Below, piece after piece: positions 25,807 through 33,598 of a DNA stretch of 46,852 nucleotides. The first letter of the stretch is position 1. The number at the start of each line of letters is the position of its first letter. Under the pieces are notes generated by a model that was not told the origin of the DNA, did no database searches, and saw only the letters and a list, made by a program, of their open reading frames with translations. The position numbers and the translations under genes are program-made. The stretch is from Acidobacteriota bacterium. Its GTDB lineage: Bacteria > Acidobacteriota > Vicinamibacteria > Marinacidobacterales > Marinacidobacteraceae. The stretch is taken from NCBI GenBank assembly GCA_022826825.1, contig JAJDUD010000066.1, forward strand, positions 1-46,852. Reading direction: 5' to 3'.

Positions 25807-27165
25807 GTGCCCAGCGACATCATCATGCCCCAGATGGGGGAGAGCATCACCGAGGGGACCATCACCAAGTGGCGGGTCGCCGTTGGTGACACCGTCGAAC
25901 GGGATGACCCCCTGTTCGACATCGCCACCGACAAGGTGGATACCGAAGTGCCCGCCGCGCTGACCGGGCGGCTCGTGGAGATCCTGGTCCCCGAGGGGGA
26001 AACGGTCACGGTGAACACCGTCGTCGGGCGCCTCGCGGCGGAGGGGGAGGCCTGGTCCCCTGCCGAAACGGTGGAATCGGACGGGGAGCCGGCTCCCGCC
26101 GACACCACCGAGACCGATGCCGCTCCGGTCGAGGCCGCGCCCGAGAGCCCCGAACCCGCGATCGAGGACGAGGAGGCGCCCCCGAAGCCCGTCCGGCGCC
26201 AACCCCGCAGCTCACCGCTCGTGCGGCGCATGGCGCGGGAACACGGGGTGGACCTCGCCGACGTCCCCGGGACCGGCGAAGGCGGCCGGGTCAGCAAACA
26301 GGACATGCTCGCGTTCCTGGACGGCCGCGAGACGGCGCCGGCAGCTCCGGAACCGGAAGCGGTCGAGCCGCCGCCGGCTCCCGCCGCCGCGCGGACCGGA
26401 GACGAGGTCCCGGAGACCCCCGCCCCGGCGCCGCAACCGCCTCCGGCGACCCCCGTGATCCTGGGCGGGGACCGGAGCGAACCCCTGACCCACATGCGGC
26501 GCTCGATCGCCGATCACATGGTGAGGTCCCGCCGGACCTCGGCGCACGTCACCACGGTGTTCGAGGTGGACATGTCGCGCGTCGTCGCCATCCGGGCCGC
26601 CAACGGGCCGGCGTTCGAGGAGCGGGCGGGCGTCCGGCTCACCCTGATGCCCTTCTTCGCCCAGGCGGCGATCGACGCGCTCGGCGAGTTTCCGATTCTG
26701 GGCGCCTCGCTCGGCGAGGACCACGTCGTGTATCACCGGAGCGTGAACCTCGGCGTCGCCGTCGCCCTGCCCGACGGGCTCATCGTGCCGGTGCTCCAGC
26801 GTGCGGACGAGAGGAACTTCATGGGGCTGGCCCGCGGCATCACCGACCTGGCTGCCCGGGCGCGGGCCGGCGCGCTGGCGCCGGACGAGGTCCAGGGCGG
26901 CACCTTCACCATCACGAATCCCGGCCCCTTCGGGGCTCTCTTCGGCACTCCCATCATCGCCCAGCCGCAGGTCGCGATTCTCGGCGTCGGGGGTGTCCAC
27001 AAGCGGCCGGTGGTGGTGGACGGCGACGCCATCGCGGTGCGTTCCATGGTGTTCCTGGCCCTTTCGTTCGACCACCGCCTCATCGACGGCGCAGTCGCGG
27101 ATCAGTTCATGGCCGCAGTGAAGTCGCGCCTCGAGAACTGGCCCGAGGGCGACCTCAAGCCTTGA
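25807..27165 (+). CDS. Dihydrolipoamide acyltransferase (E2) of a 2-oxoacid dehydrogenase complex
   Basis: E2 forms the core of the complex and passes acyl groups from a lipoyl lysine to CoA. The 452 residues contain one N-terminal lipoyl domain with Lys43 in TDKVDTEV and a Pro/Ala/Glu-rich linker. A peripheral-subunit-binding domain follows (SSPLVRRMAREHGVDLADV...GGRVSKQDML), then a second linker and the acyltransferase domain with FDHRLIDGA, catalytic His423 and Asp427. DKVDTE is seen in branched-chain and actinobacterial-type E2s, so the substrate (pyruvate, 2-oxoglutarate or branched-chain) is open. The start is a GTG and the stop overlaps the lipA start. Confidence 0.92.
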   Translation: MPSDIIMPQMGESITEGTITKWRVAVGDTVERDDPLFDIATDKVDTEVPAALTGRLVEILVPEGETVTVNTVVGRLAAEGEAWSPAETVESDGEPAPADTTETDAAPVEAAPESPEPAIEDEEAPPKPVRRQPRSSPLVRRMAREHGVDLADVPGTGEGGRVSKQDMLAFLDGRETAPAAPEPEAVEPPPAPAAARTGDEVPETPAPAPQPPPATPVILGGDRSEPLTHMRRSIADHMVRSRRTSAHVTTVFEVDMSRVVAIRAANGPAFEERAGVRLTLMPFFAQAAIDALGEFPILGASLGEDHVVYHRSVNLGVAVALPDGLIVPVLQRADERNFMGLARGITDLAARARAGALAPDEVQGGTFTITNPGPFGALFGTPIIAQPQVAILGVGGVHKRPVVVDGDAIAVRSMVFLALSFDHRLIDGAVADQFMAAVKSRLENWPEGDLKP

Positions 27166-28079
27166 GCACGGTCCCCCTTCCCGTGATCGGCTCGGGGGCG
27201 GGTCCCTTTCCCGAGATCGCACCGCGGCCCGCCCGCCGTCCGCGGCCGGACTGGCTCAAGGTGCGGGTCCCGTCCGGACCCACCTGGGGACGGCTGCGGA
27301 GCCTCCTGCGCGAGAAGAACCTCCACACGGTGTGCGAAGAGGCGCGCTGTCCCAACGTCGCGGAGTGCTGGGGCCAGGGAACGGCCACCTTCATGATCCT
27401 GGGCGACATCTGCACCCGGGCCTGCCGGTTCTGCGCGGTGACCACCGGACGCCCGGTGGGCCTCGACCTCGAGGAACCGGAACGGGTCGCCGACGCCGTC
27501 GAACTCATGGATCTCCGCCACGCGGTGATCACGTCGGTGAACCGCGACGACCTCGCGGACGGGGGCGCCGGCATCTTCGCGGACACCATCCGGGCCGTCC
27601 GGCGGCGCTGTCCGGATACCACCGTCGAGGTGCTGATCCCGGACTTTCAGGGCGACTGGGCGGCGCTCGCCATCGTGATGGAGGAGGAACCCGAGATCCT
27701 CAACCACAACGTGGAAACGGTCCCGCGTCTCTACAAGGCGGTGCGGCCCGGAGCGCGCTATCAGCGCTCGCTCGATCTGCTGCGGCGCGCCAAGGGGCTG
27801 CGGCCCGGGGCGCTGACCAAGACCGGAGTGATGCTCGGGCTCGGGGAGACCGCCGGCGAGCTGGACGCGCTGATGGAAGACCTCGTCCGGAACTCGGTGG
27901 ACATCCTCACGGCCGGCCAGTACCTGCAGCCGACCCCCGCTCACCTTCCCGTCGAGCGGTTCGTGCCACCGGAGGAGTTCCGGGCGGTCGCCGAGCGGGG
28001 GAAGGCGATCGGGCTCCGGCACGTGGAGGCGGGGCCGCTGGTCAGAAGCTCGTACCACGCGGCGAACCAGATCCCGTAG
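27162..28079 (+). CDS. lipA: Lipoyl synthase
   Basis: LipA is a radical-SAM enzyme that inserts two sulfurs into protein-bound octanoyl groups. The 305 residues show the auxiliary cluster motif CX4CX5C (CEEARCPNVAEC), the SAM cluster motif CX3CX2C (CTRACRFC) and the terminal RSSYHA with the cluster-binding serine. The start is a TTG in a TTGA overlap with the E2 stop, so the pair is co-translated. Its natural substrate is likely the lipoyl lysine of that E2, after octanoylation by LipB encoded convergently. Confidence 0.97.
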   Translation: MSTVPLPVIGSGAGPFPEIAPRPARRPRPDWLKVRVPSGPTWGRLRSLLREKNLHTVCEEARCPNVAECWGQGTATFMILGDICTRACRFCAVTTGRPVGLDLEEPERVADAVELMDLRHAVITSVNRDDLADGGAGIFADTIRAVRRRCPDTTVEVLIPDFQGDWAALAIVMEEEPEILNHNVETVPRLYKAVRPGARYQRSLDLLRRAKGLRPGALTKTGVMLGLGETAGELDALMEDLVRNSVDILTAGQYLQPTPAHLPVERFVPPEEFRAVAERGKAIGLRHVEAGPLVRSSYHAANQIP

Positions 28080-28087
28080 GAGCGCCA

Positions 28088-28136
28088 GGAGCGCCGGCCT
28101 CCGGCCGGCCTTGACCGCCGAGAGGTGGTCGAAACC
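28088..28136 (-). repeat. Two-hairpin intergenic repeat, copy 5 (degenerate first hairpin)
   Basis: Read on the minus strand it opens GGTTTCG, has a first hairpin around GACC...GGTC, then GCCGGCC-GGA-GGCCGGC, and ends GCTCC. It sits head to head with copy 6 between the lipA and E1-beta 3' ends. Confidence 0.7.
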
Positions 28137-28167
28137 GCTGTCGCCAATCCGCGTCTGGCGTGCCGGC

Positions 28168-28218
28168 AGGAGTTTCGCGGCCCAGCGGGCCCCGATGCCG
28201 GTCGGAGTCCGGCGCTCC
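28168..28218 (+). repeat. Two-hairpin intergenic repeat, copy 6
   Basis: It opens AGGAGTTTCG, has hairpin 1 around GGCCC-AGC-GGGCC, then a shortened hairpin 2 (GCCGGTCGGAGTCCGGC), and ends GCTCC. A further partial end (GAGGCCGGCGCTCC) lies at 28258-28271. Confidence 0.75.
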
Positions 28219-28274
28219 GCTGCCGCGCGCACTTGACGCGGAGGGGCGTTGCGGCGTGAGGCCGGCGCTCCGAG

Positions 28275-29255
28275 TCAGTAGCGCAGGAGGCGGCGCGCCG
28301 TCTCCACCACGCGGTCCGCGTTCGGCAGGACCGCGTCCTCGAGTTCCGCGGCGTAGGGCACCGGGGTATCGGCCGCCGCGACCCGCGCGACCGGGGCGTC
28401 CAGGTCGCTGAAGAGGTGTTCCGCCGCGAGCGCCGCGATCTCGCCGCCGAAACCGCCGGTGAGGTTGTCCTCGTGGACCACCAGCAGCCGGCTGGTGCGG
28501 CGGACGGACTCGAAGAGCGCCTCCCGGTCGAACGGAACCAGGCAGCGCAGGTCGAGCACCTCGGCTTCCACCTCCTCGGCGGCGAGCCTCTCCGCCGCTT
28601 CGATCGCCACCCAGACGGCGGCCCCGTAGGCGGCGATGGTGAGCGCGTCCCCTGCCCGCCGGATCGCGGCCCTGCCGAGCGGAACCACCTCCGGAGCGCT
28701 CGCGAACTCGCCGTCCGGAACCTTGAGGCTCCGGTAGAGACGTTTGTGTTCCAGGAAGAGCACCGGATCGTCGTCGCGGATGGCGGCGCGCAGCAGACCG
28801 GCGGCATCCGGCGCCGTCGCCGGAGCCGCGACCTTGATTCCCGGTGTGTGGGCGAAGTGCGCTTCCGGACTCTGGGAGTGGAAGGGTCCGGCGCGGACTC
28901 CGGCGCCCGAGGGGCCGCGCAGCACCAGGGGAACCGCCGCGCCCGCGCGATAGCGGCTCTTGGCGGCGAAGTTCGTGACCATGTTGAAGGCGCTCGCGAT
29001 GAAGTCCATGAACTGGAACTCCACCACCGGACGAAAGCCGGCAAGCGCCGCCCCCACGGCCATCCCGGTGAATCCCTCCTCGCTGATCGGGGTGTCCATG
29101 ACCCGGTCGGGGCCGAAGTCATCGAGGAACCCGTCGGTCAGGCGGAACGCCCCCCCGTAGACGCCGATGTCCTCACCGAGCAGGATCACCCGCGGGTCGC
29201 GCTCCATCTCCGAGCGAAGGGCCCGGCGAATGGCCTCGAAGTAGGTGACCGGCAC
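28275..29255 (-). CDS. 2-oxoacid dehydrogenase E1 component, beta subunit
   Basis: This is the beta half of the alpha2-beta2 thiamine-diphosphate E1 that decarboxylates a 2-oxoacid and acylates the E2 lipoyl group. The 326 residues show the family pattern: LLGEDIGVYGGAF, DTPISEEGFTGMAVGAALAG (ThDP-activating Glu in the ISEEG stretch), FMDFIASAF and LEHKRLYR. The C-terminal transketolase-C domain has VHEDNLTGGFGGEIAALA. The start is a GTG. It is last in the lpdA-lipB-E1-beta unit. No E1-alpha gene lies anywhere in this window, which is unusual because the alpha and beta genes normally adjoin. Confidence 0.93.
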   Translation of the reverse strand: MPVTYFEAIRRALRSEMERDPRVILLGEDIGVYGGAFRLTDGFLDDFGPDRVMDTPISEEGFTGMAVGAALAGFRPVVEFQFMDFIASAFNMVTNFAAKSRYRAGAAVPLVLRGPSGAGVRAGPFHSQSPEAHFAHTPGIKVAAPATAPDAAGLLRAAIRDDDPVLFLEHKRLYRSLKVPDGEFASAPEVVPLGRAAIRRAGDALTIAAYGAAVWVAIEAAERLAAEEVEAEVLDLRCLVPFDREALFESVRRTSRLLVVHEDNLTGGFGGEIAALAAEHLFSDLDAPVARVAAADTPVPYAAELEDAVLPNADRVVETARRLLRY

Positions 29256-29268
29256 GGTACTCGGCCTG

Positions 29269-29997
29269 TCAGAAACCTGCGGGGGCGGGGATCCTGCCCG
29301 GCAGGTCGTCCGGCGCCGGGACGAGCCGGCGGCCCAGGATCTCCGCGAACGAATCCGCCATCCGGTCGGCGACCGCGTCCAGCGACACGGCGCGGCCGGT
29401 CTCCGCTTCGAGCGAGGTGGCCGCCGAATCCCGGATACCGCACGCCACGATGTGCGAGAACCAGCCCAGATCGGTGGTCACGTTGAACGCCAGTCCGTGA
29501 GACGCCACCCAGCGGGAGACCCGCACCCCGATGGAGGCCAGTTTGCGGGGAGTTCCACCGGCGCCGCACCAGACCCCGGTCAATCCCTCGCGGCGGCTGG
29601 CCGGCGTGCCGAACCACGCCGCCGTGTCGATGGCGGCCGCCTCCAGCGCCCGCAGATAGGCGTGGACGTCCTTTCGCCAACCGCCCAGATGCACGATCGG
29701 ATAGGCGACCAGTTGGCCGGGGCCGTGAAACGTCACATCCCCGCCGCGATCCGTCTCGACGATTTCGGCGCCGCGACCGGCGAGCCGTTCCGGCGGTTCC
29801 AGGAGGTTCTCGCGGTGGGCGCTCTTCCCGAGCGTGAAGACCGGCGGGTGTTCGGTGAGCAGGAGGACATCGGGGATCTCGTCCCGCTGGCGGCGTTCCA
29901 CCAGATCTCGCTGGAAGTCCCAGGCGGCCCGATAGGCGAGCGGCCGGAGATCGATCCGCCAGAGCGGCGGCGCCGCGGTTCCCGCGCGGGCTTTCAC
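29269..29997 (-). CDS. lipB: Octanoyl-[ACP]:protein N-octanoyltransferase
   Basis: LipB moves octanoate from acyl carrier protein to the lipoyl-domain lysine, the first step of de novo lipoylation. The 242 residues contain LLTEHPPVFTLGKSAH, the RGGDVTFHGPGQLVAYP signature, the catalytic Lys in RKLASIGVRVSRWVASHGLA and the acyl-accepting Cys in HIVACGI. It starts with a GTG six bases after the lpdA stop and precedes E1-beta by 13 bp. LipA encoded opposite completes the pathway. Confidence 0.96.
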   Translation of the reverse strand: MKARAGTAAPPLWRIDLRPLAYRAAWDFQRDLVERRQRDEIPDVLLLTEHPPVFTLGKSAHRENLLEPPERLAGRGAEIVETDRGGDVTFHGPGQLVAYPIVHLGGWRKDVHAYLRALEAAAIDTAAWFGTPASRREGLTGVWCGAGGTPRKLASIGVRVSRWVASHGLAFNVTTDLGWFSHIVACGIRDSAATSLEAETGRAVSLDAVADRMADSFAEILGRRLVPAPDDLPGRIPAPAGF

Positions 29998-30003
29998 CGC
30001 AGC

Positions 30004-31419
30004 TCAGGCGTGGAGCGGTGCGCCGGAGGCCGCGAGCGCCGCTTCCGCCACCGCTTCGGAGAGCGTGGGATGGGGATGGACGCTGCGCGCGAGCGATTCG
30101 AGCGTCGCCTCGTGGTCGAGCGCCACCACCGCTTCCGCGATCAGGTCGGTGGCGTGCGGACCGACGATGTGGACACCGAGCACCTCGCCGTAGCCGGCCT
30201 CCGCCACCACCTTCACGAAGCCGGTCGGATCTCCCAGGATGTTCGCCTTGCTGTTCGCGGCGAATGGGAACCGGCCCACCCGGAGTTCGTGGCCGGCGGC
30301 GGCGGCCGCCTCCTCGGTCAGCCCCACCGAACCCACTTCCGGCACGCAGTAGGTGGCCGCCGGCATCCGGTCCCGGCGGAGCGGCGGGACCTCGCGTCCG
30401 GCGATGGTCGCCACGGCCACGTCGGCCTCCGCGGAAGCCACGTGCGCGAGCTGCGCGGTCCCGACCACGTCGCCGATGGCGAAGACCCCCGGCGCCCCGG
30501 TCCGGCACCGCCCGTCCACGGGGATGAAACCCCCTCTTTCGAGTTCGATGCCGACGGTCTCGAGACCGATGTCCGTGGTACGGGGCGCACGCCCCACCGC
30601 CACCAGCAACCGGTCGTACTCGGCGGTCCGGGTCTCCTCGCCCGCCCGGTAACGGACCCGCACGCCCGTCTCCACGACCTCGGCGGCCTCCACCCGCGCT
30701 TCGGTCCGCACCCGGATCCGGCGCTTCCGGAACGCCTTGCCCACGACTTCGGAGACCTCGGCGTCTTCGAGCGGCAGAACCCGGGGCAGCACCTCGAAGA
30801 GCTCCACCTCGGAGCCGTAGCTACGGAACATGGAGGCGAACTCGGCGCCCACGGCGCCGGCGCCGATGATCCCGAGCCGCGCGGGAAGCTCGTCGAGGGA
30901 GAACATTTCCGCGTTCGTCACGATCCGGTCGCCGTCGAGCGGCAGGAAGGGCAGCGTGCGGGCCTCGGAACCGGTGGCGACGATGACGTTCCTGGCGTCG
31001 AGGCGCCTCCCCTCGGCCCCGTCCGGAGCCGCGACCTCGACGCGGCCCGGGCCGGCCAGCCTCCCGAAGCCGTGAACGGCCTCCACCCCGCCCCGCTTCA
31101 AGAGCAGGGAAACACCCCCGGCGAGCTTGGCGATCACGCGGCGGCTGCGGCGCTTCAGGCCGTCCCAGTCGAGGCTCGGGGAAGCCACCTCGATTCCCAT
31201 CTTCTTCGCCGCCCGGATTTCGTCGAGCAGCGAGGCGGTGTGCAGAAAAACCTTGCTGGGAATGCAGCCCACGTGAAGACACGTTCCGCCGAAGCGCGCG
31301 TCCTTCTCGACGATCGCCGTGCGGAGTCCGGCGGCCTGCGCCTTGAGAGCGGCGACGTAGCCCCCGGGTCCGCTCCCGATCACGACGACGTCAAACGCCT
31401 CGCTCGTGCTCTGATTCAT
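30004..31419 (-). CDS. lpdA: Dihydrolipoyl dehydrogenase (E3)
   Basis: This is the FAD-dependent E3 that reoxidises dihydrolipoamide with NAD+. The 471 residues show the N-terminal FAD motif VVIGSGPGGYVAALKAQ, the redox-active disulfide GGTCLHVGCIPSK and a central NAD motif GIIGAGAVGAEFASMF. FAIGDVVGTAQLAHVAS follows, and the C-terminal dimer-interface His-Glu pair sits in HPHPTLSEAV. ATG 31419 (MNQSTSEAFDVVV) was chosen because the longer frame upstream has no family resemblance. It heads the lpdA-lipB-E1-beta operon. Confidence 0.96.
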   Translation of the reverse strand: MNQSTSEAFDVVVIGSGPGGYVAALKAQAAGLRTAIVEKDARFGGTCLHVGCIPSKVFLHTASLLDEIRAAKKMGIEVASPSLDWDGLKRRSRRVIAKLAGGVSLLLKRGGVEAVHGFGRLAGPGRVEVAAPDGAEGRRLDARNVIVATGSEARTLPFLPLDGDRIVTNAEMFSLDELPARLGIIGAGAVGAEFASMFRSYGSEVELFEVLPRVLPLEDAEVSEVVGKAFRKRRIRVRTEARVEAAEVVETGVRVRYRAGEETRTAEYDRLLVAVGRAPRTTDIGLETVGIELERGGFIPVDGRCRTGAPGVFAIGDVVGTAQLAHVASAEADVAVATIAGREVPPLRRDRMPAATYCVPEVGSVGLTEEAAAAAGHELRVGRFPFAANSKANILGDPTGFVKVVAEAGYGEVLGVHIVGPHATDLIAEAVVALDHEATLESLARSVHPHPTLSEAVAEAALAASGAPLHA

Positions 31420-31619
31420 GAATTGCTTCCAGACGGGAAACGGGAATGTTACGCGTCGGGGCGGTATACGGGTGGTAATATGGCCGGTTAGGTGATGTTC
31501 GCCACCGACCGGTGGCTCCGGCTGCCGGCTGCACTTCGTTCCCCGGTCCTGCTGGGCCTCGCCGCTGCCTGTTTCGCCGCCGGGCAGGTCCAAGCCCCCT
31601 GCCCGAGGAGGGGAATCTC

Positions 31620-32222
31620 TTGAGCAATTCCGAGGCCACCGCGCCCGCCACGCAGGCCGAGAGTCCCCCACGGCGGACCCGCACGGCAGCCGAGTCCTTC
31701 CACGCGCGGCGCCGTGGCGCGGTGGAATCCGAAGCGCCGGTCAGCGGGCCCGATCCGGTCCCCGAGTTCGAGCCGGTGGTGCTGAGCGAATCCGAACCGA
31801 CCGAGAGCGGTTACGGCCGGGAGCGGATGACGCTCCGCCGGCGCCTGCAGAAGGAACTCGACAACTCTCCCCTGGCGGGACAGACCGGGCTCCGGCTGGA
31901 CTATGCCGACAACGGCGTCTCGCGGATCCATCTTCCGGGCGAGACCCGGAACACCGAGCCGGGACCGCTCGAGGGCGGCATCATCGGCACGCTCTGCGTC
32001 GCCGCGGGCCATCTCGCCGCCGCCTCCGTGGCTCCCGGGGTCGGAATCCGTCTCGTGGAATACAAGGTGAACATTCTGGGAGTCGTCCAGGGCGACCTGC
32101 TGGCCATCGGCGAGGTCGTGCGCAAGGGACGGACGCTCGTGTCCTGCCGCGTCGAGGTCGTGGAAGACAACGACCGCGTGGTCGCCGCGGGTCTCGCGAC
32201 CTACCTCCTCCAACAAGCCTGA
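31620..32222 (+). CDS. PaaI-like hotdog-fold thioesterase with disordered N-terminal extension
   Basis: The C-terminal half of this 200-residue protein is a hotdog domain: GPLEGGIIGTLCVAAGHLAA (the helix and loop that normally read HGGxxxTLxDxA), then VEYKVNILGVVQGDLLAIG and RTLVSCRVEVVEDN. Such enzymes hydrolyse acyl- or phenylacetyl-type CoA thioesters. The usual HGG is EGG here (Glu118), and the following conserved Asp is not obvious. The first 70 residues are Pro/Glu/Ser/Thr-rich and probably disordered, followed by a basic helix. I chose TTG 31620, with GAGGAGGGG seven bases upstream. A possible extended -10 (TGGTAATAT) lies at 31473-31481. The substrate is unknown. Confidence 0.75.
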   Translation: MSNSEATAPATQAESPPRRTRTAAESFHARRRGAVESEAPVSGPDPVPEFEPVVLSESEPTESGYGRERMTLRRRLQKELDNSPLAGQTGLRLDYADNGVSRIHLPGETRNTEPGPLEGGIIGTLCVAAGHLAAASVAPGVGIRLVEYKVNILGVVQGDLLAIGEVVRKGRTLVSCRVEVVEDNDRVVAAGLATYLLQQA

Positions 32223-32236
32223 CGACGCGCCGGCTT

Positions 32237-32289
32237 GGAACGCCGACCTCCGGTCGGCACCCGCTGCGCCCAGCGCAGCGGAACCGCAC
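32237..32289 (-). repeat. Two-hairpin intergenic repeat, copy 7 (subtype B)
   Basis: This 53-bp unit on the minus strand opens GTGCGGTT, then CCGCTGCG-CTGGG-CGCAGCGG, then GCCGACC-GGA-GGTCGGC, and ends GTTCC. Both stems are perfect. It pairs in sequence subtype with copy 10 at 41802-41854. Confidence 0.85.
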
Positions 32290-32378
32290 ACCGCCGATCG
32301 TACAAGGGCGCGCGTACGGCGCCACCTACGCACCGGGGTTCCAGAGCGGCAAGCGCGCCATTCGCCCGATCAGCCCTG

Positions 32379-32426
32379 CGCCCTTGCGGCCCTGCGGGCC
32401 GCGTGCCGGCCGGAGGCCGGCGTTCC
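32379..32426 (+). repeat. Two-hairpin intergenic repeat, copy 8
   Basis: It has perfect stems GCGGCCC-TGC-GGGCCGC and GCCGGCC-GGA-GGCCGGC and ends GTTCC. Together with copy 9 it forms a direct repeat with an exact 80-bp period. Confidence 0.85.
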
Positions 32427-32458
32427 AAGCCGGCGCGCCATCCTGATGCGCGGCCCTG

Positions 32459-32507
32459 CGCCCTTGCGGCCCTCAAGACCGCCATGCCGGCCGGAGGCCG
32501 GTGCTCC
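32459..32507 (+). repeat. Two-hairpin intergenic repeat, copy 9
   Basis: The first part (CCCTGCGCCCTTGCGGCCCT, from 32454) repeats the sequence 80 bp upstream, but hairpin 1 has decayed. Hairpin 2 is GCCGGCC-GGA-GGCCGGT, and the unit ends GCTCC next to the nadE stop. Confidence 0.75.
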
Positions 32508-32509
32508 GA

Positions 32510-33349
32510 CTACCGCCACCAGGTGTCCTGGGGCACGACCGGGGTACGGCGCTTGTGCTCGGTGGCGCGGTGCAGCGCGTCGATCCGGTCCGCGACCTCC
32601 GCGGGAACCGGCAGACCCTCCAGGTAGTCGTCGATCGCCTGGTAGCTGATCCCCAGCGCCTCCTCGTCCGGCAGCCCCGGGCGCAGGTCCTCGAGGTCGG
32701 CGGTCGGCTGCTTGGCGACGATCGCTTCGGGCGCGCCGAGGTGGGACGCCAACCGGCGCACCTGGCGCTTGCTGAGCCCGAAGAGCGGGCACAGGTCCGC
32801 CGCACCGTCGCCGAACTTGGTGAAGAACCCGACGAGCGCCTCCGCGGAGTGGTCCGTCCCCACCACGAGTCCACCCTCGAGGTTCGCGAGGTGGTACTGC
32901 ACCGCCATCCGCATCCGGGCCTTCGTGTTTCCGCGCGCGTAGTCGCGCGCCGTTTCGGAGCCCGCCTCCAGATGGTCCCTCGGCAGCGACGCTTCGAGGG
33001 CCCCCACCGCCCTGGCGATGTCCACGCTCACGACTTCCGACGGCTCGATCCACTTCAGGACGCGCTGGGCGTCGGCGGCGTCCCGCTGCCGGCCGTGGGG
33101 AAGCCGCACCGCCACGAAGCGGAATGCCCCGCCGTCCCGGTTCGCCGCGGTGATGGCCAGGGAACAGAGCCGCCCGGTGAGCGCCGAATCCACGCCGCCG
33201 GACACCGCGAGCCACAGACTCCGCTGCCGGCTGGCCACCAGGTACGCCCGCAGGAAAGCCACCCGGCCCCGCACTTCAATCTCCGGATCGATCCGGGGAG
33301 AAACGGCGAAACCGCTCCTGAGGCCGGACGGGGCGACGCGGTCCTTCAC
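32510..33349 (-). CDS. nadE: NH3-dependent NAD+ synthetase
   Basis: NadE amidates deamido-NAD+ in an ATP-dependent reaction. At 279 residues it is the short, ammonia-using form without a glutaminase (nitrilase) domain. The PP-loop SGGVDSAL lies near residue 50. Later family segments are GNTKARMRM, VVGTDHSAEALVGFFTKFGDG and FGLSKRQVRRLASHLGAP. The C-terminus HKRRTPVVPQD is also typical. The start is a GTG at 33349. A long perfect palindrome sits 54 bp upstream of it, between this gene and the divergent TonB receptor gene. Confidence 0.96.
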   Translation of the reverse strand: MKDRVAPSGLRSGFAVSPRIDPEIEVRGRVAFLRAYLVASRQRSLWLAVSGGVDSALTGRLCSLAITAANRDGGAFRFVAVRLPHGRQRDAADAQRVLKWIEPSEVVSVDIARAVGALEASLPRDHLEAGSETARDYARGNTKARMRMAVQYHLANLEGGLVVGTDHSAEALVGFFTKFGDGAADLCPLFGLSKRQVRRLASHLGAPEAIVAKQPTADLEDLRPGLPDEEALGISYQAIDDYLEGLPVPAEVADRIDALHRATEHKRRTPVVPQDTWWR

Positions 33350-33402
33350 CCGGCGAATTATGAGGACTTGCGCCGCCCGAAACCCAGGAGATTCCGAACG
33401 GG

Positions 33403-33424
33403 AACCCGAATCGCGATTCGGGTT
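33403..33424. promoter_or_regulatory. 22-bp perfect palindrome in the nadE / TonB-receptor divergent region, candidate operator
   Basis: The half-site is AACCCGAATCG and the second half is its exact reverse complement, so the whole 22 bp is self-complementary with no loop. This is the form of a site for a dimeric DNA-binding protein. It lies between two divergent genes, 54 bp from the nadE start and about 175 bp from the receptor start. There is no T-tract, so it is not a terminator. The rest of 33350-33598 shows no gene. Confidence 0.55.
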
Positions 33425-33598
33425 ATTGGAGAAAATCTGCGACGAAACCCTGAAGACACTGAAGAGTGACCTGTTGTCAATGATTTATGGTTCCTCTCCA
33501 AGAATCCGTCCCTGGTGCGGGACTTGCGGTTCGACCTCGGTTCGTCTGTCTCATAGAGTCCCGAGCCGAATCGTCTCTTGTCAAGGAGGGCCTTGCCC

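Noticed and set aside
32237..32507. CRISPR-like array because repeats recur within 300 bp
   Set aside because: There are only three copies, with mixed orientation and unequal spacing, the same family occurs singly elsewhere, and there are no cas genes.
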